From Actinomycetota bacterium (GTDB lineage Bacteria; Actinomycetota; Thermoleophilia; Solirubrobacterales; Solirubrobacteraceae), in contig WLOQ01000002.1 in the NCBI GenBank assembly GCA_009699245.1, positions 1 through 64,000 on the forward strand: 64,000 nt of DNA, in the 5' to 3' direction. A program made the position numbers and the translations under genes. Of the stretch, positions 6,882 through 16,031 are shown piece by piece. The notes under the pieces are model-generated. The model searched no databases, was not told the origin of the DNA, and saw only the letters and a program-made list of their open reading frames with translations. How positions within the stretch are numbered: position 1 is the stretch's first letter; every line of letters starts with the position of its first letter.

Positions 6882-7706
6882 CTACGCGCGCTCCGGCGGG
6901 CCGTAGGCGTCCGGCCGCCGCGCGGCGAGGACGGGCAGGCGCCCGCGCAGGGCCTCCTGCGCGGCGAGATCGAGGTCGGCGACGATGACGCCGGGCGTGT
7001 CCGGCGCCTGCGCGAGCACGATCCCCCACGGGTCGACGATCATCGAGCGCCCGCCGGAGGCGAGGCCCGGGCTGTGCTCGCCGATCTGGTTCGCCGCGAC
7101 GACGAAGCACTGGTTCTCGATCGCCCGGGCGCGTAGGAGCACCTCCCAATGATCGCGCGTGGTGGCGACGGTGAAGGCCGCGGGCACGAGCAGGATGCGC
7201 GCGCCGGCGATCGTGAGCTCGCGGTAGAGCTCGGGGAAGCGCACGTCGTAACAGATGCTCAGGCCCGCGAGGGTGCCGTCAGCGAGCGTCGTGAGCGTGA
7301 GGCGCTCCCCCGCGGACTCGTGGTCCGACTCGCGGTAGACGGTGCCGTCGACCTCGACATCGAAGAGGTGGACCTTGCGGTACGCCGCGCGCACCGCGCC
7401 GTCTGGACCGATGTGGAGCGACGTGTTGCGCAGCTTGTCCTCGCCGGGCACGCGCTCGGAGATCGACCCGGCGACGAGGTCGATGCCGAGCTCACGCGCG
7501 ACCGCGCAGGCCCAGGTGACCGCCGGCCCGTCGCGGTCCTCGGCGCCTGCGCGCAGCACCTTTCCGGGCCCGAGGAGGTTCCATTTCTCCGGCAGGAGGA
7601 CGAGCTGGGCGCCGCGACCTGCGGCCGCGCGGACGAGGCGATCGGCCGCCTCGAGATTCGCAGCGGCGTCGGGTGTGGCGGTGAGCTGGACGGCGGCGAC
7701 TCGCAG
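6882..7706 (-). CDS. Nitrilase-superfamily C-N hydrolase, probable CTG start
   Basis: A carbon-nitrogen hydrolase with the Glu-Lys-Cys triad at E40 (LLPEKW), K111 (YRKVHLF) and C152 (ISICYDVRFPEL); the relatives that it most resembles are omega-amidase/Nit-type enzymes. The first ATG/GTG/TTG codon in frame is GTG 7559, but starting there would remove 49 residues including the catalytic Glu. The conserved N-terminus RVAAVQLTATPD is intact directly after a CTG at 7704-7706, giving 274 residues, the normal length. CTG is therefore the likely initiator. TATTCT (plus 7713-7718) lies exactly 6 nt upstream, suggesting a leaderless transcript. The tetR gene follows after 2 bp. Confidence 0.85.
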   Translation of the reverse strand: MRVAAVQLTATPDAAANLEAADRLVRAAAGRGAQLVLLPEKWNLLGPGKVLRAGAEDRDGPAVTWACAVARELGIDLVAGSISERVPGEDKLRNTSLHIGPDGAVRAAYRKVHLFDVEVDGTVYRESDHESAGERLTLTTLADGTLAGLSICYDVRFPELYRELTIAGARILLVPAAFTVATTRDHWEVLLRARAIENQCFVVAANQIGEHSPGLASGGRSMIVDPWGIVLAQAPDTPGVIVADLDLAAQEALRGRLPVLAARRPDAYGPPERA

Positions 7707-7712
7707 GCGGCA

Positions 7713-7718
7713 AGAATA
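7713..7718 (-). promoter_or_regulatory. Candidate -10 element of the nitrilase gene
   Basis: TATTCT on the minus strand ends 6 nt before the proposed CTG start at 7706. Only 17 bp separate the nitrilase from the divergent DUF2804 gene. Confidence 0.4.
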
Positions 7719-7723
7719 GCCCC

Positions 7724-8566
7724 GTGACCTCCGCTCTTCCGCTGCGCAGCGACGGCACGACGCGCCCCGCCGGACTGCCGCTGCCGCCCGCGCGGATGCC
7801 CCTCTGGCGCGACGGCCGCCCGCTCAAACGCTGGACCTACGTGGGCGTCTACGGGCCGGAGCTCATGCTCTGCGCCGCGCAGGTCCACGTCGGCGGGCTG
7901 CCGCAGGCCTTCTGGGCGGTCCTCGACCGCGCGAGCGGTGAGCTCACGCAGGGGACGACCTTCCTCCCGGGCCGCGTGTGCCCCGACGCGCAGCGGCTGA
8001 GGGTGCACACGCGCGCGGCGCAGATCGACCTGGAGCTCGCCCCCGCGGGCGAGCCCGTCGAGGTGACGAGCCCGCACGGGGCCTCGTTCATCTGGACGCG
8101 CAAGCTGCCGGTCCACGCAACCGGCTCGGTCACGGCGGGCGGGCGCGTCCACAGGGTCGATGCGCCGGGCCTCGTCGACATGTCGGCCGGGTACCACGCG
8201 CGTGTCACCTCCTGGGAGTGGTCGGCGGGCGCGGGCCGCACGCCCGACGGGCGCGACGTGCGCTGGAACCTCGTGCGCGGCATCCACGACGCGCCGCGCC
8301 GGAGCGAGCGCACGGTGTGGATCGACGGCGCGGCGCAAGAGACCGTCCCCGCCCGTTTCACCGATGACCTCTCGACCGTCAGCTTCGAGCGGGACGCGGC
8401 GGCGCTGCGCTTCAGCGCCGAGGCGCAGCGCGCGCGCACCGACCGCCTGCTCGTCGTGCGCAGCAGCTACCGCCAGCCGTTTGGCACCTTCGCCGGGACG
8501 CTCCCAGGCGCGGTGACGCTCACAGAAGGGTTCGGCGTGATGGAGCGCCACGACGCGCGTTGGTGA
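7724..8566 (+). CDS. DUF2804 family protein
   Basis: A 280-residue soluble protein recognised from PLPPARMPLWRDGRPLKRW, YVGVYGPELMLCAAQVHVGG, the DMSAGYHAR/W.WSAGAG stretch and the C-terminal SSYRQPFGTFAGTLP..GFGVMERHD, all conserved in DUF2804. The fold is predicted to be lipocalin-like beta; no catalytic role is established. Start GTG 7724 lies 17 bp from the divergent nitrilase start, so each promoter probably overlaps the other gene. It ends 7 bp before the convergent CoA-transferase gene. Confidence 0.88.
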   Translation: MTSALPLRSDGTTRPAGLPLPPARMPLWRDGRPLKRWTYVGVYGPELMLCAAQVHVGGLPQAFWAVLDRASGELTQGTTFLPGRVCPDAQRLRVHTRAAQIDLELAPAGEPVEVTSPHGASFIWTRKLPVHATGSVTAGGRVHRVDAPGLVDMSAGYHARVTSWEWSAGAGRTPDGRDVRWNLVRGIHDAPRRSERTVWIDGAAQETVPARFTDDLSTVSFERDAAALRFSAEAQRARTDRLLVVRSSYRQPFGTFAGTLPGAVTLTEGFGVMERHDARW

Positions 8567-8573
8567 GTGCCCG

Positions 8574-9803
8574 TCACGTCAGGAAGGACCCGAGCTGCTC
8601 CTCCGGGGGCAGCCCGACGACGCCCTGCTCAAGCAGCGCGGCGATCTCCTCCTCGCCATAGCCCGCATCGCGCAGCGCATCCTGCGTGTGCTCGCCGAGC
8701 TGCGGCGCGTGGAGCCGGTGCACGTCGCCCGGCGTGCGCGAGAGCTTGACCGGATTGCCGAGCGTGCGCACCGGGGCTGCGGCGCCTGGCTGGGCGATCT
8801 CGACGACCATCTCGCGCTCGCGCACGAGCTCGGAGTCGAGCGCCTCGTCGAGTGCCAGCACGGGCTCAAGACAGCAGTCGTGCTGCTCGGCGAAGGCGGC
8901 CCACTCGGCGCGCGTGCGTGCCGCGAAGATCGCCTCGAGCTCAGCGTGGGCAGGCGTGCCCGGCCCTTCGAACTGGTGCTCGGCGAGCTCCTCGCGCCCC
9001 ACCCCGGCGAGGAAGTTCTGGAAGAACTTCGGCTCGAGCGCGCCGAGCGCGACATGCCCGTCGGCGCAGGGGTACGGGCGATAACAGAGGAAGCCGCCGC
9101 CCAGGGCGAGGTCGCCGCGGCGCGGGACGCTGCCGTCCGCGAGCGTGTTGGCTGCGAGCATCGTCAGCCACGAGAGCGCGCCGTCGGCCATCGAGATGTC
9201 GACGACCTGCCCCTCGCCCGAACGCTCGCGCTCACGCAGCGCCGCCATGATTCCGAAGGCCGCCATGAGGCCGCCGCCGCCGATGTCGGCGATCTGCGCG
9301 GCCGACTGGACGAGCGGCGCGCCGTCATCGCCGCCGAGGCCGAGCAGGCCGATGCGCGCGAGGTAGTTCAGGTCGTGGCCCGAGCGGTCGCGCAGCGGGC
9401 CGTCGAGGCCGTAGCCGGTGATCGCGCAGTGGATGATCCCGGGATTGGCCGCGCGCATCTGCTCGTAGCCGACGCCGAGGCGCTCGAGCACACCCGGCCG
9501 GAAGGAGTCAAGGACGACGTCCGCGCCCGCGACAAGCTTCAGGAAGATCTCCTTGCCCTCGGGCGCCTTGAGGTTGACGCGCAGCGAGCGCTTGTTGCGG
9601 TTGAGCCCGACGAAGATCGCCGCGCCCGCGCCGCCCTCGACGCCCTCGTGGAATGGCGGCGCCCAGCGCGCGTAGTCGCCGATCCCCATGTCCTCGATCT
9701 TCAGGACGTCCGCCCCGAAGTCGGCGAGCAGGAGCGAGCAGAACGGCCCAGGGAGCAGCCGAGACATATCGAGGACGCGCACGCCCTCCAGGGGGAGACT
9801 CAT
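8574..9803 (-). CDS. CaiB/BaiF family III CoA transferase
   Basis: A 409-residue family III CoA transferase or racemase. LLPGPFCSLLLADFGADVLKIE near the N-terminus is the family signature; SFRPGVLERLG and SGHDLNYLA (with the Asp that is catalytic in this family) follow. The GHDxNYLA form is typical of the alpha-methylacyl-CoA racemase branch, so racemisation of branched acyl-CoA is as likely as CoA transfer. It sits 19 bp downstream of a BKACE gene, with which it is probably co-transcribed, pointing to degradation of a carboxylic acid as its CoA thioester. Confidence 0.88.
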   Translation of the reverse strand: MSLPLEGVRVLDMSRLLPGPFCSLLLADFGADVLKIEDMGIGDYARWAPPFHEGVEGGAGAAIFVGLNRNKRSLRVNLKAPEGKEIFLKLVAGADVVLDSFRPGVLERLGVGYEQMRAANPGIIHCAITGYGLDGPLRDRSGHDLNYLARIGLLGLGGDDGAPLVQSAAQIADIGGGGLMAAFGIMAALRERERSGEGQVVDISMADGALSWLTMLAANTLADGSVPRRGDLALGGGFLCYRPYPCADGHVALGALEPKFFQNFLAGVGREELAEHQFEGPGTPAHAELEAIFAARTRAEWAAFAEQHDCCLEPVLALDEALDSELVREREMVVEIAQPGAAAPVRTLGNPVKLSRTPGDVHRLHAPQLGEHTQDALRDAGYGEEEIAALLEQGVVGLPPEEQLGSFLT

Positions 9804-9822
9804 GGTCGGACTCCTGATCGGA

Positions 9823-10713
9823 TCAGTCGGGGTCGGTGAGGCCGAGGAGCCTACGCGCCTCGCCGACCGTCGCCGGCCGGCGCCCTGCGTTGATGGTCAT
9901 CTCGCGCGCCTTGGCGACGAGGTCGCCGTTGGAGCGGGCCATCTCGCCGTCCGGAAGGTAGAAATTGTCCTCGAGGCCGACGCGCACCGAGCCGCCGAGC
10001 GCGAGCGCCGCGGAGACGAGCATCCACTGGTCGCGGGAGATCCCGACGACCGACCAGTGGTGGCGCGTGTGCCCGGACGGCGGCAGGTTGTCGACCATCG
10101 CCGCGAGGTTGCGGGCGGTCGGCGGAACGCCGCCGACGACGCCCATCACGCAGTTGACGTGGAGCGGGCGCTGCAGGACGCCCATGTCGAGGAGCGGCGT
10201 GAGCGTCCCGACGTGCCCGAGGTCGAAGCACTCGTGCTCCGGCTTGATCCCGAGGTCATTCATCGCGCGCAACAGCTCGACGATCTCCTCCAGCGGATTG
10301 GCGAAGACGGCGCTGAAGACGAACTCCTTGCGGCTGCGTGAGTACTTCGCGTAGTTCAGCGACCCCATGTTGAGCGCGGCGACCTCCGGGCCGACCTCGC
10401 GCAGGTATGCGACGCGCTTGTCGACCGGGACGCCGATGGCACCCGTGGAGAAGTTGATGATCGCGGCGCTCCCGACCTCCGCGCGGATCGCGGCGGTGAT
10501 CGCCGCGTAGTCGGCGACCTCGAACGACGGGAACCCCTCCGGGGTGCGGGCGTGGATGTGGACCATCACGCCGCCCTCGTCGACGATTCGCCGCGCCTCG
10601 GCCGCGTACTCGGACGGCGTGTAGGGGATCGCCGGGCACTGGTCGCGGTTGGCGATCACGCCGGAGATGGCGCAGGTGATGACGACGGGATCCTCGAGGC
10701 TCACGCCCGGCAC
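9823..10713 (-). CDS. BKACE family beta-keto acid cleavage enzyme
   Basis: A TIM-barrel enzyme of the BKACE (DUF849) family, which condenses a beta-keto acid with acetyl-CoA and cleaves it to a CoA ester plus acetoacetate, using zinc. MVHIHARTPEG contributes the two His ligands; INFSTG, ALNMGSLNYAK and VRVGLEDNFYLPDGEMARSN are typical. The protein is 296 residues from GTG 10713; GTG 10704 is equally plausible and longer starts add noise. The partner downstream is a CaiB-type CoA transferase. The particular keto acid cannot be read from sequence. Confidence 0.87.
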   Translation of the reverse strand: MPGVSLEDPVVITCAISGVIANRDQCPAIPYTPSEYAAEARRIVDEGGVMVHIHARTPEGFPSFEVADYAAITAAIRAEVGSAAIINFSTGAIGVPVDKRVAYLREVGPEVAALNMGSLNYAKYSRSRKEFVFSAVFANPLEEIVELLRAMNDLGIKPEHECFDLGHVGTLTPLLDMGVLQRPLHVNCVMGVVGGVPPTARNLAAMVDNLPPSGHTRHHWSVVGISRDQWMLVSAALALGGSVRVGLEDNFYLPDGEMARSNGDLVAKAREMTINAGRRPATVGEARRLLGLTDPD

Positions 10714-10908
10714 CCTGACGACCGAGCCCCTGGGCGTCAAACAACCGAGCCCTGGGCCTTGACCAGATCTTGAGGTATTCCAGAGCAGCCCGAGAGCTGT
10801 GTAGGGGAGGGTCCTTCCCGCAGGCCGTAAGGCCTTAGGCGCGCGTGGCGACCGGTGGTCCGGGGGGACCGACCGTAGCCGGCGCCGTGCGCGCCGATTG
10901 CTTCGACC

Positions 10909-10976
10909 ACGGCCCCGTCGCTCTCGAGCGGTGGGGCCGTCGTCATGTATGCGGGCGCCCGTGTGGGGCATACGCT
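10909..10976 (+). promoter_or_regulatory. Two tandem inverted repeats and a leaderless -10 upstream of the crotonase gene
   Basis: The 269-bp gap 10714-10982 has no gene. Near its right end ACGGCCCCGTCGCT (10909-10922) can pair with AGCGGTGGGGCCGT (10927-10940), 14 bp with two G-T wobbles and a CTCG loop. A second repeat, GTATGC (10947-10952) and GCATAC (10968-10973), overlaps TACGCT (10971-10976), a -10 hexamer 6 nt before ATG 10983. If the transcript is leaderless, these repeats are DNA operators rather than RNA hairpins. Confidence 0.45.
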
Positions 10977-10982
10977 TGCGCC

Positions 10983-11840
<858 letters not shown>

Positions 11841-11852
11841 GCGGCGCGCCGC

Positions 11853-13430
11853 TCAGACAGGCACGACGCCGTTGCGCTTCCAGGGGCGCTCGACGCGCTT
11901 GCCCTCGGCCATCTCGAGCGCCTTGCAGATCACGGGGCGCGTCTCGCGCGGGTCGATGACGTCGTCGATCATCCCGTTGCGCGCCGCGATGTAGACGTCG
12001 ATGATCTGGCGTAAGCCATCGACCGCCTGGGCGCGTAGCGCCTCCGGGTCCTCGGCCTCCTCGAGCTGCCGGCGCATGATGATCTCGACCGCGCCCTCGG
12101 CCCCCATGACGCTGATCTCCGCGCTCGGCCACGCGACGATGAGATCCGGCTCGTAGGCGCGGCCATTCATCACGAAATACCCGGCGCCGTACGCCTTGCG
12201 CAGCACGACCGTGATCTTCGGGACGGTCGCGTTACTGACGGCGTAGAGCATCTTCGCGCCGTGGCGGATGATGCCCTCCGCCTCGACCTTGGTCCCGACC
12301 ATGAAGCCCGGCACGTCGACGAGGAAGACGAGCGGGATGCCATAGGCGTTGCAGAGGTTCACGAAGCGCGCGGCCTTGTCGGCGGAGTCGTTGTCGAGGA
12401 TGCCGCCGAGGTGCTTCGGCTGGTTCGCGACGATCCCCACGGAGCGTCCGTCGAAGCGCGCCAGGCAGGTGATGATCGTCTTCGCCCACTGCCCCTTCAT
12501 GTCGAAGATCTCGCCGTCGTCGACGATCGCGCGGATCACGTCGTACATGTCGTGCGGCTGGCGGTTGGACGGCGGCAGCGCGTCGAGCAGCGCCTCCTCC
12601 ATGCGGTCGACCGGATCGGTCGCCTGCCGGCGCGGCGGGGCCTCCTCGTTGTGCGAGGGCATGTACGAGAGGTACTCGCGGATCTTGGCGATGCACTCCT
12701 CGTCCGAGTCGACCTCAAGGTCGCCGACACCGGACTTGCGGCAGTGGACGCGCGAGCCGCCGAGCTCTTCCTGGGTGACGTCCTCACCGATCGCGGCGCG
12801 CACGAGGTGCGGCCCTGCGAGCGCCATCGAGCCGCGGCCCTTGACCATCGGGACGAAGTCCGCGAGCCCCGGGATGTACGCGGTGCCCGCGGCGCACGGA
12901 CCCATGAGCGCGGCGATCTGTGGGACGACGCCGCTCATCACCACCTCCTCGCGGAAGAGATGACCGGAGCCGGCGAAGAGCGAGCCGACCGCCTCCTGGA
13001 TGCGCGCGCCCGCCGAGTCGAGCAGCCAGATGAACGGCAGCCGCTTGGTCAGGGCGAGCTCGCGCAGACGCGTGACCTTGACCTCGCCGGTCGTGCCCAT
13101 CGAGCCGGCCATAACGGTGAAGTCGTAGGCGCAGACAGCGACCATCCGCCCGTCGACCTTGCCGTAGCCGGTGATGACGCCGTCGGCCGGCGCCTCGCGG
13201 TCCTCAAGGCCGCGCACGGAGTAGTGGATGCCGCCGTGGACGCCGAGCTCGGTGAAGGTGCCCTCGTCGACGAGCAGGGCGATGCGCTCGCGCGCAGTGA
13301 GCTTGCCGTCGGCGTGCTGACGGGCGATCTTCTCCTCGCCGCCGCCGAGCAGCGCCTGTGCGCGACGCGCGTGCAGGTCCTCGACAAGCGGCCGCAGGAG
13401 GCTCGGCTGGGTTTCGGGTGCGTCCGGCAT
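11853..13430 (-). CDS. Acyl-CoA carboxylase carboxyltransferase (beta) subunit
   Basis: A 525-residue biotin-dependent carboxyltransferase of the propionyl/methylcrotonyl-CoA type. The two crotonase-like halves are visible: N-terminal KLTARERIALLVDEGTF and LLDSAGARIQEAVGSL, C-terminal LVDVPGFMVGTKVEAEGIIRHGAKML and the GAGYFVMNGRAYEPD loop. It moves carboxylate from carboxybiotin to an acyl-CoA. The start, ATG 13430, lies 2 bp after the upstream crotonase stop. The biotin carboxylase (alpha) subunit is not in the window; a free-standing biotin carrier is at 19042. Confidence 0.93.
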   Translation of the reverse strand: MPDAPETQPSLLRPLVEDLHARRAQALLGGGEEKIARQHADGKLTARERIALLVDEGTFTELGVHGGIHYSVRGLEDREAPADGVITGYGKVDGRMVAVCAYDFTVMAGSMGTTGEVKVTRLRELALTKRLPFIWLLDSAGARIQEAVGSLFAGSGHLFREEVVMSGVVPQIAALMGPCAAGTAYIPGLADFVPMVKGRGSMALAGPHLVRAAIGEDVTQEELGGSRVHCRKSGVGDLEVDSDEECIAKIREYLSYMPSHNEEAPPRRQATDPVDRMEEALLDALPPSNRQPHDMYDVIRAIVDDGEIFDMKGQWAKTIITCLARFDGRSVGIVANQPKHLGGILDNDSADKAARFVNLCNAYGIPLVFLVDVPGFMVGTKVEAEGIIRHGAKMLYAVSNATVPKITVVLRKAYGAGYFVMNGRAYEPDLIVAWPSAEISVMGAEGAVEIIMRRQLEEAEDPEALRAQAVDGLRQIIDVYIAARNGMIDDVIDPRETRPVICKALEMAEGKRVERPWKRNGVVPV

Positions 13431-13432
13431 CT

Positions 13433-14218
13433 TCAGCGGCCCTTCCACTCGGGCTCGCGCTTCTCAAAGAAGGCGCTGACGCCCTCCTGGATGTCCTCGG
13501 TGGAGAAGGCGAGCGTGAGCTGCGTGCGCAGGAAGTCGAGCGCCTCGGCGAGCGGCAGGTCCTGCTGGCGCCACATCGCGTCCTTGCCGAGCTTCATGAG
13601 CACCGGCGACTTGCCCGCCAGCCGCGCCGCCCAGTCGGCGACCGCGGCGTCGAACTCGGCCGCCGGGACGACGCGGTTGACGAGCCCGATCCGTTCGGCC
13701 TCGACCGCATCGAAACGCTCGCCGAGGAGCAGCATCTCGGAGGCCTTCTTGCGCCCGACGTTGCGGTAGATCAGCGCCATGATCATGAACGGGAAGACCC
13801 CGACATTGATCTCGGGCGTCGAGAAGGTCGCGACGTCGCTGGCGATGATGAGGTCACACGCGAGCGCGACGCCGAGCGACCCGGCGATCACGTGGCCGCG
13901 CGCGGCGCAGATCGACGGCTTGCCGAGGGTGCCGATCGTCTCGAAGAGCCGCGGGAACCGCTTGATCCCCTCGTACTTGTGGACGAGCGCCACGTCGGCG
14001 GCGAAGCCGGACAGGTTCCCGCCCGCGCTGAAGACCTTCTCGTGCGTGCTCGCGAGCACCACGACGCGTGCGGCGTCGTCGTCGCGGGCGCGCTCGAACG
14101 CGGCGATCAGGCCGTCGAGCATCTCGTCGGACAGCGCGTTGCGCGAGTCGGGCTGATCCATGCTGATCGTGGCGACGAGGCCGTCGACCTCGTAGCGCAC
14201 CGCTGACGTCTCGGACAT
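13433..14218 (-). CDS. Enoyl-CoA hydratase/isomerase family protein
   Basis: A 261-residue crotonase. The oxyanion-hole segment is STHEKVFSAGGNLSGFA. The first catalytic Glu is replaced by Gly (G116 in AGSLGVALACD), while the second, E136 in STPEINVGVFP, is kept. Enzymes with a single Glu often act as isomerases or on different acyl chains, so the exact reaction is open. ATG 14218 is preferred over GTG 14227. It is the first gene of an operon with the carboxylase beta subunit and diverges from the acyl-CoA dehydrogenase, suggesting one branched-chain acyl-CoA pathway. Confidence 0.85.
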   Translation of the reverse strand: MSETSAVRYEVDGLVATISMDQPDSRNALSDEMLDGLIAAFERARDDDAARVVVLASTHEKVFSAGGNLSGFAADVALVHKYEGIKRFPRLFETIGTLGKPSICAARGHVIAGSLGVALACDLIIASDVATFSTPEINVGVFPFMIMALIYRNVGRKKASEMLLLGERFDAVEAERIGLVNRVVPAAEFDAAVADWAARLAGKSPVLMKLGKDAMWRQQDLPLAEALDFLRTQLTLAFSTEDIQEGVSAFFEKREPEWKGR

Positions 14219-14225
14219 GGGCGCC

Positions 14226-14231
14226 ACGCTA
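14226..14231 (-). promoter_or_regulatory. Probable leaderless -10 of the crotonase-carboxylase operon
   Basis: TAGCGT on the minus strand ends 7 nt before ATG 14218. The remaining divergent interval to 14293 shows no clear operator. Confidence 0.4.
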
Positions 14232-14293
14232 CACGCCCTGAGCGGCGCAGCGACAAGTGCGACGTACGACTATTCACTCTTGCGGGGCTGCGA

Positions 14294-14299
14294 TACGGT
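14294..14299 (+). promoter_or_regulatory. Probable leaderless -10 of the acyl-CoA dehydrogenase gene
   Basis: TACGGT ends 6 nt before ATG 14306. Confidence 0.45.
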
Positions 14300-14305
14300 C
14301 GGGCG

Positions 14306-15499
14306 ATGGCCACCGAATCGAAGGTCCTCAAGCCCGAGCACGGCGGCGGGAAGCGGCACTTCATCTTCACCGAGGAGCACGAGCAGCTGCGCGAGACGAT
14401 CCGCGCCTACGCGCTCAAGGAGCTCGCTCCGCACGCAGACGAGTGGGAGGAGACGACCTTCCCGGATTCGGTCTTCCACCGCATGGGCGAGCTCGGGTTC
14501 CTCGGGCTCGACAAGCCCGAAGAGTACGGCGGCCAGGGCGGCGACTACTACACGTCCCTCGTCCTCGCCGAGGAACTCGTCCACGCGAACTCCGGGGGCC
14601 TTGCGATGGGCGTCGCGGTCCACACCGACATGGCGATGCCGCCGATCCTCGCCTTCGGGACGCAGGAGCAGAAGCAGGAGTGGCTCGTCCCCGCGATCCG
14701 CGGCGAGAAGATCCTCTGCCTCGGCATCACCGAGCCCGACGCCGGCTCCGACGTCGCCGCGATCCGCACGCACGCGCGCTACGACGAGGTGACCGACGAG
14801 TACGTCATCAACGGCGCGAAGACGTACATCACGAACGGCCACCGCGCCGACATGATCGTCCTCGTCACGAAGACCGATCCGGACGCGGGGTACGACGGGT
14901 TCACCCTCTTCCTCGTCCCCATGGACGCGCCCGGCGTGATCCGCGAGAAGCGCCTGGAGAAGCTCGGCATGCACGCCTCGGACACGGCGCTGCTCGCCTT
15001 CCAGGACGTGCGCGTCCCCGCGACCGCGGTCCTCGGGGAGAAGGGCAAGGGCTTCTACCACATCATGTGGGAGCTCCAGGGCGAGCGCCTGATCGGCGCT
15101 GCCGGCTGCGTGGCGGGCGCCCAATTCGCGCTCGACAAGACGATCCAATTCGCGCTCGAGCGCACGGCCTTCGGGCGACCGATCGGCAAGTTCCAGGTGA
15201 CGCGGCACAAGGTCGCGGAGATGGCGACGAAGATCGAGGCCGCGCGCCAGCTCGTCTACATGACCGCCTGGCGCTTCCAGAACGGCGAGTACCCGGTCCG
15301 CGAGATCTCGATGGCGAAGCTCTACGCGGCGCAGATCTCCGTCGCCGTCGCCGATGAGTGCATCCAGATCCACGGCGGCGCGGGCTACATGAAGGAGTAC
15401 GGCATCGAGCGCATCTGGCGCGACATGCGGCTCAACCGGATCGGCGCGGGCACCGACGAGATCATGCTCGACGTGATCGGCCGCTCGTACGGCCTCTAG
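14306..15499 (+). CDS. Acyl-CoA dehydrogenase, isovaleryl-CoA-dehydrogenase-like
   Basis: A 397-residue FAD enzyme that introduces the alpha-beta double bond in an acyl-CoA. ITEPDAGSDVAAI, NGAKTYITNGH and the C-terminal QIHGGAGYMKEYGIERIWRD are family signatures. The catalytic base appears to be E260 in WELQGERL, the position used by isovaleryl-CoA dehydrogenase; the alternative C-terminal Glu of MCAD is absent (IGAGT instead of IYEGT). That points to a branched or bulky acyl group and fits the divergent crotonase-carboxylase operon. Its stop is shared with the next convergent gene through CTAG 15496-15499. Confidence 0.92.
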   Translation: MATESKVLKPEHGGGKRHFIFTEEHEQLRETIRAYALKELAPHADEWEETTFPDSVFHRMGELGFLGLDKPEEYGGQGGDYYTSLVLAEELVHANSGGLAMGVAVHTDMAMPPILAFGTQEQKQEWLVPAIRGEKILCLGITEPDAGSDVAAIRTHARYDEVTDEYVINGAKTYITNGHRADMIVLVTKTDPDAGYDGFTLFLVPMDAPGVIREKRLEKLGMHASDTALLAFQDVRVPATAVLGEKGKGFYHIMWELQGERLIGAAGCVAGAQFALDKTIQFALERTAFGRPIGKFQVTRHKVAEMATKIEAARQLVYMTAWRFQNGEYPVREISMAKLYAAQISVAVADECIQIHGGAGYMKEYGIERIWRDMRLNRIGAGTDEIMLDVIGRSYGL

Positions 15500-16026
15500 G
15501 CGAGGGCGTCGAGCTCGATCGACGTGCCGGAGATGTAGTCGCCGGCAGGCGAGATGACGTAGGCGACGAGCTCCGCGAGCACGTCAGGAGGCGTCGCGTC
15601 GCCGGGCAGGACGGCGACGACGCGGATCCCGTGGCGCGCCCACTCGACGCCGGTCGTGCGCGCGAGGTTGTCGAGCGCGGCGCGGATCTCGAGGGCCTGC
15701 GCGTGCGCGCCGGGCGCCGGGGCGATGAGCACGACGCGGCCGAAGCGCGACGGGATGAGGTGCCCGGCGACGACGGCGCGCACCGCCTCCCATGCGCGCG
15801 CGAGCGCCTCGCCCGGCTCGACCTGCAGGTCCACGCCGGCGACCACGGCCACCGCTCCGGGCAGCGCAGCGGCGACCTCGGCCATCGCCAGCTCGCCCGC
15901 GCCCGGATCGAGCGGGTGAACCTGCGCGCCGAGCGCGGCGCAGCGTGCCACGACGGCGCTCGGCGCCCCGGTATCGACGACGTGGAGCCCACCGAGCACG
16001 CCGTCACGCAGCGTCTCGACCGGCAT
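15496..16026 (-). CDS. Degenerate SDR-fold protein
   Basis: A 176-residue protein with the second half of an SDR fold: GRVVLIAPAPG, then ALEIRAALDNLARTTGVEWARHGIRVVAVLPG and the C-terminal SPAGDYISGTSIELDALA, which aligns with vNPG..T and the terminal G..i.vDGG. The N-terminal TGxxxGxG cofactor turn is missing and the YxxxK site reads AxxxR. It is about 75 residues short of a normal SDR. It probably does not catalyse oxidoreduction and may be a regulatory or subunit protein. It follows the plsC-like gene by 5 bp. Confidence 0.7.
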   Translation of the reverse strand: MPVETLRDGVLGGLHVVDTGAPSAVVARCAALGAQVHPLDPGAGELAMAEVAAALPGAVAVVAGVDLQVEPGEALARAWEAVRAVVAGHLIPSRFGRVVLIAPAPGAHAQALEIRAALDNLARTTGVEWARHGIRVVAVLPGDATPPDVLAELVAYVISPAGDYISGTSIELDALA

Positions 16027-16031
16027 GCGGG

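Noticed and set aside
7707-7723. A fourth ANNNTANNNT bidirectional core
   Set aside because: AGAATAGCCC fails at the last base and the plus-strand hexamer would end only 1 nt from GTG 7724.
7259-8551. 430-codon minus-strand frame opposite the DUF2804 gene
   Set aside because: DUF2804 motifs run the whole length of the plus strand; this frame is Arg/Pro noise.
10828-10841. TTAGGCGCGC as a second DtxR box
   Set aside because: Only one half-site; the other arm does not match CCTAA.
14244-14285. TetR-type operator around CGTACG between the crotonase and acyl-CoA dehydrogenase genes
   Set aside because: AGTG and CACT arms are not equidistant from the CGTACG centre and the intervening bases do not pair.
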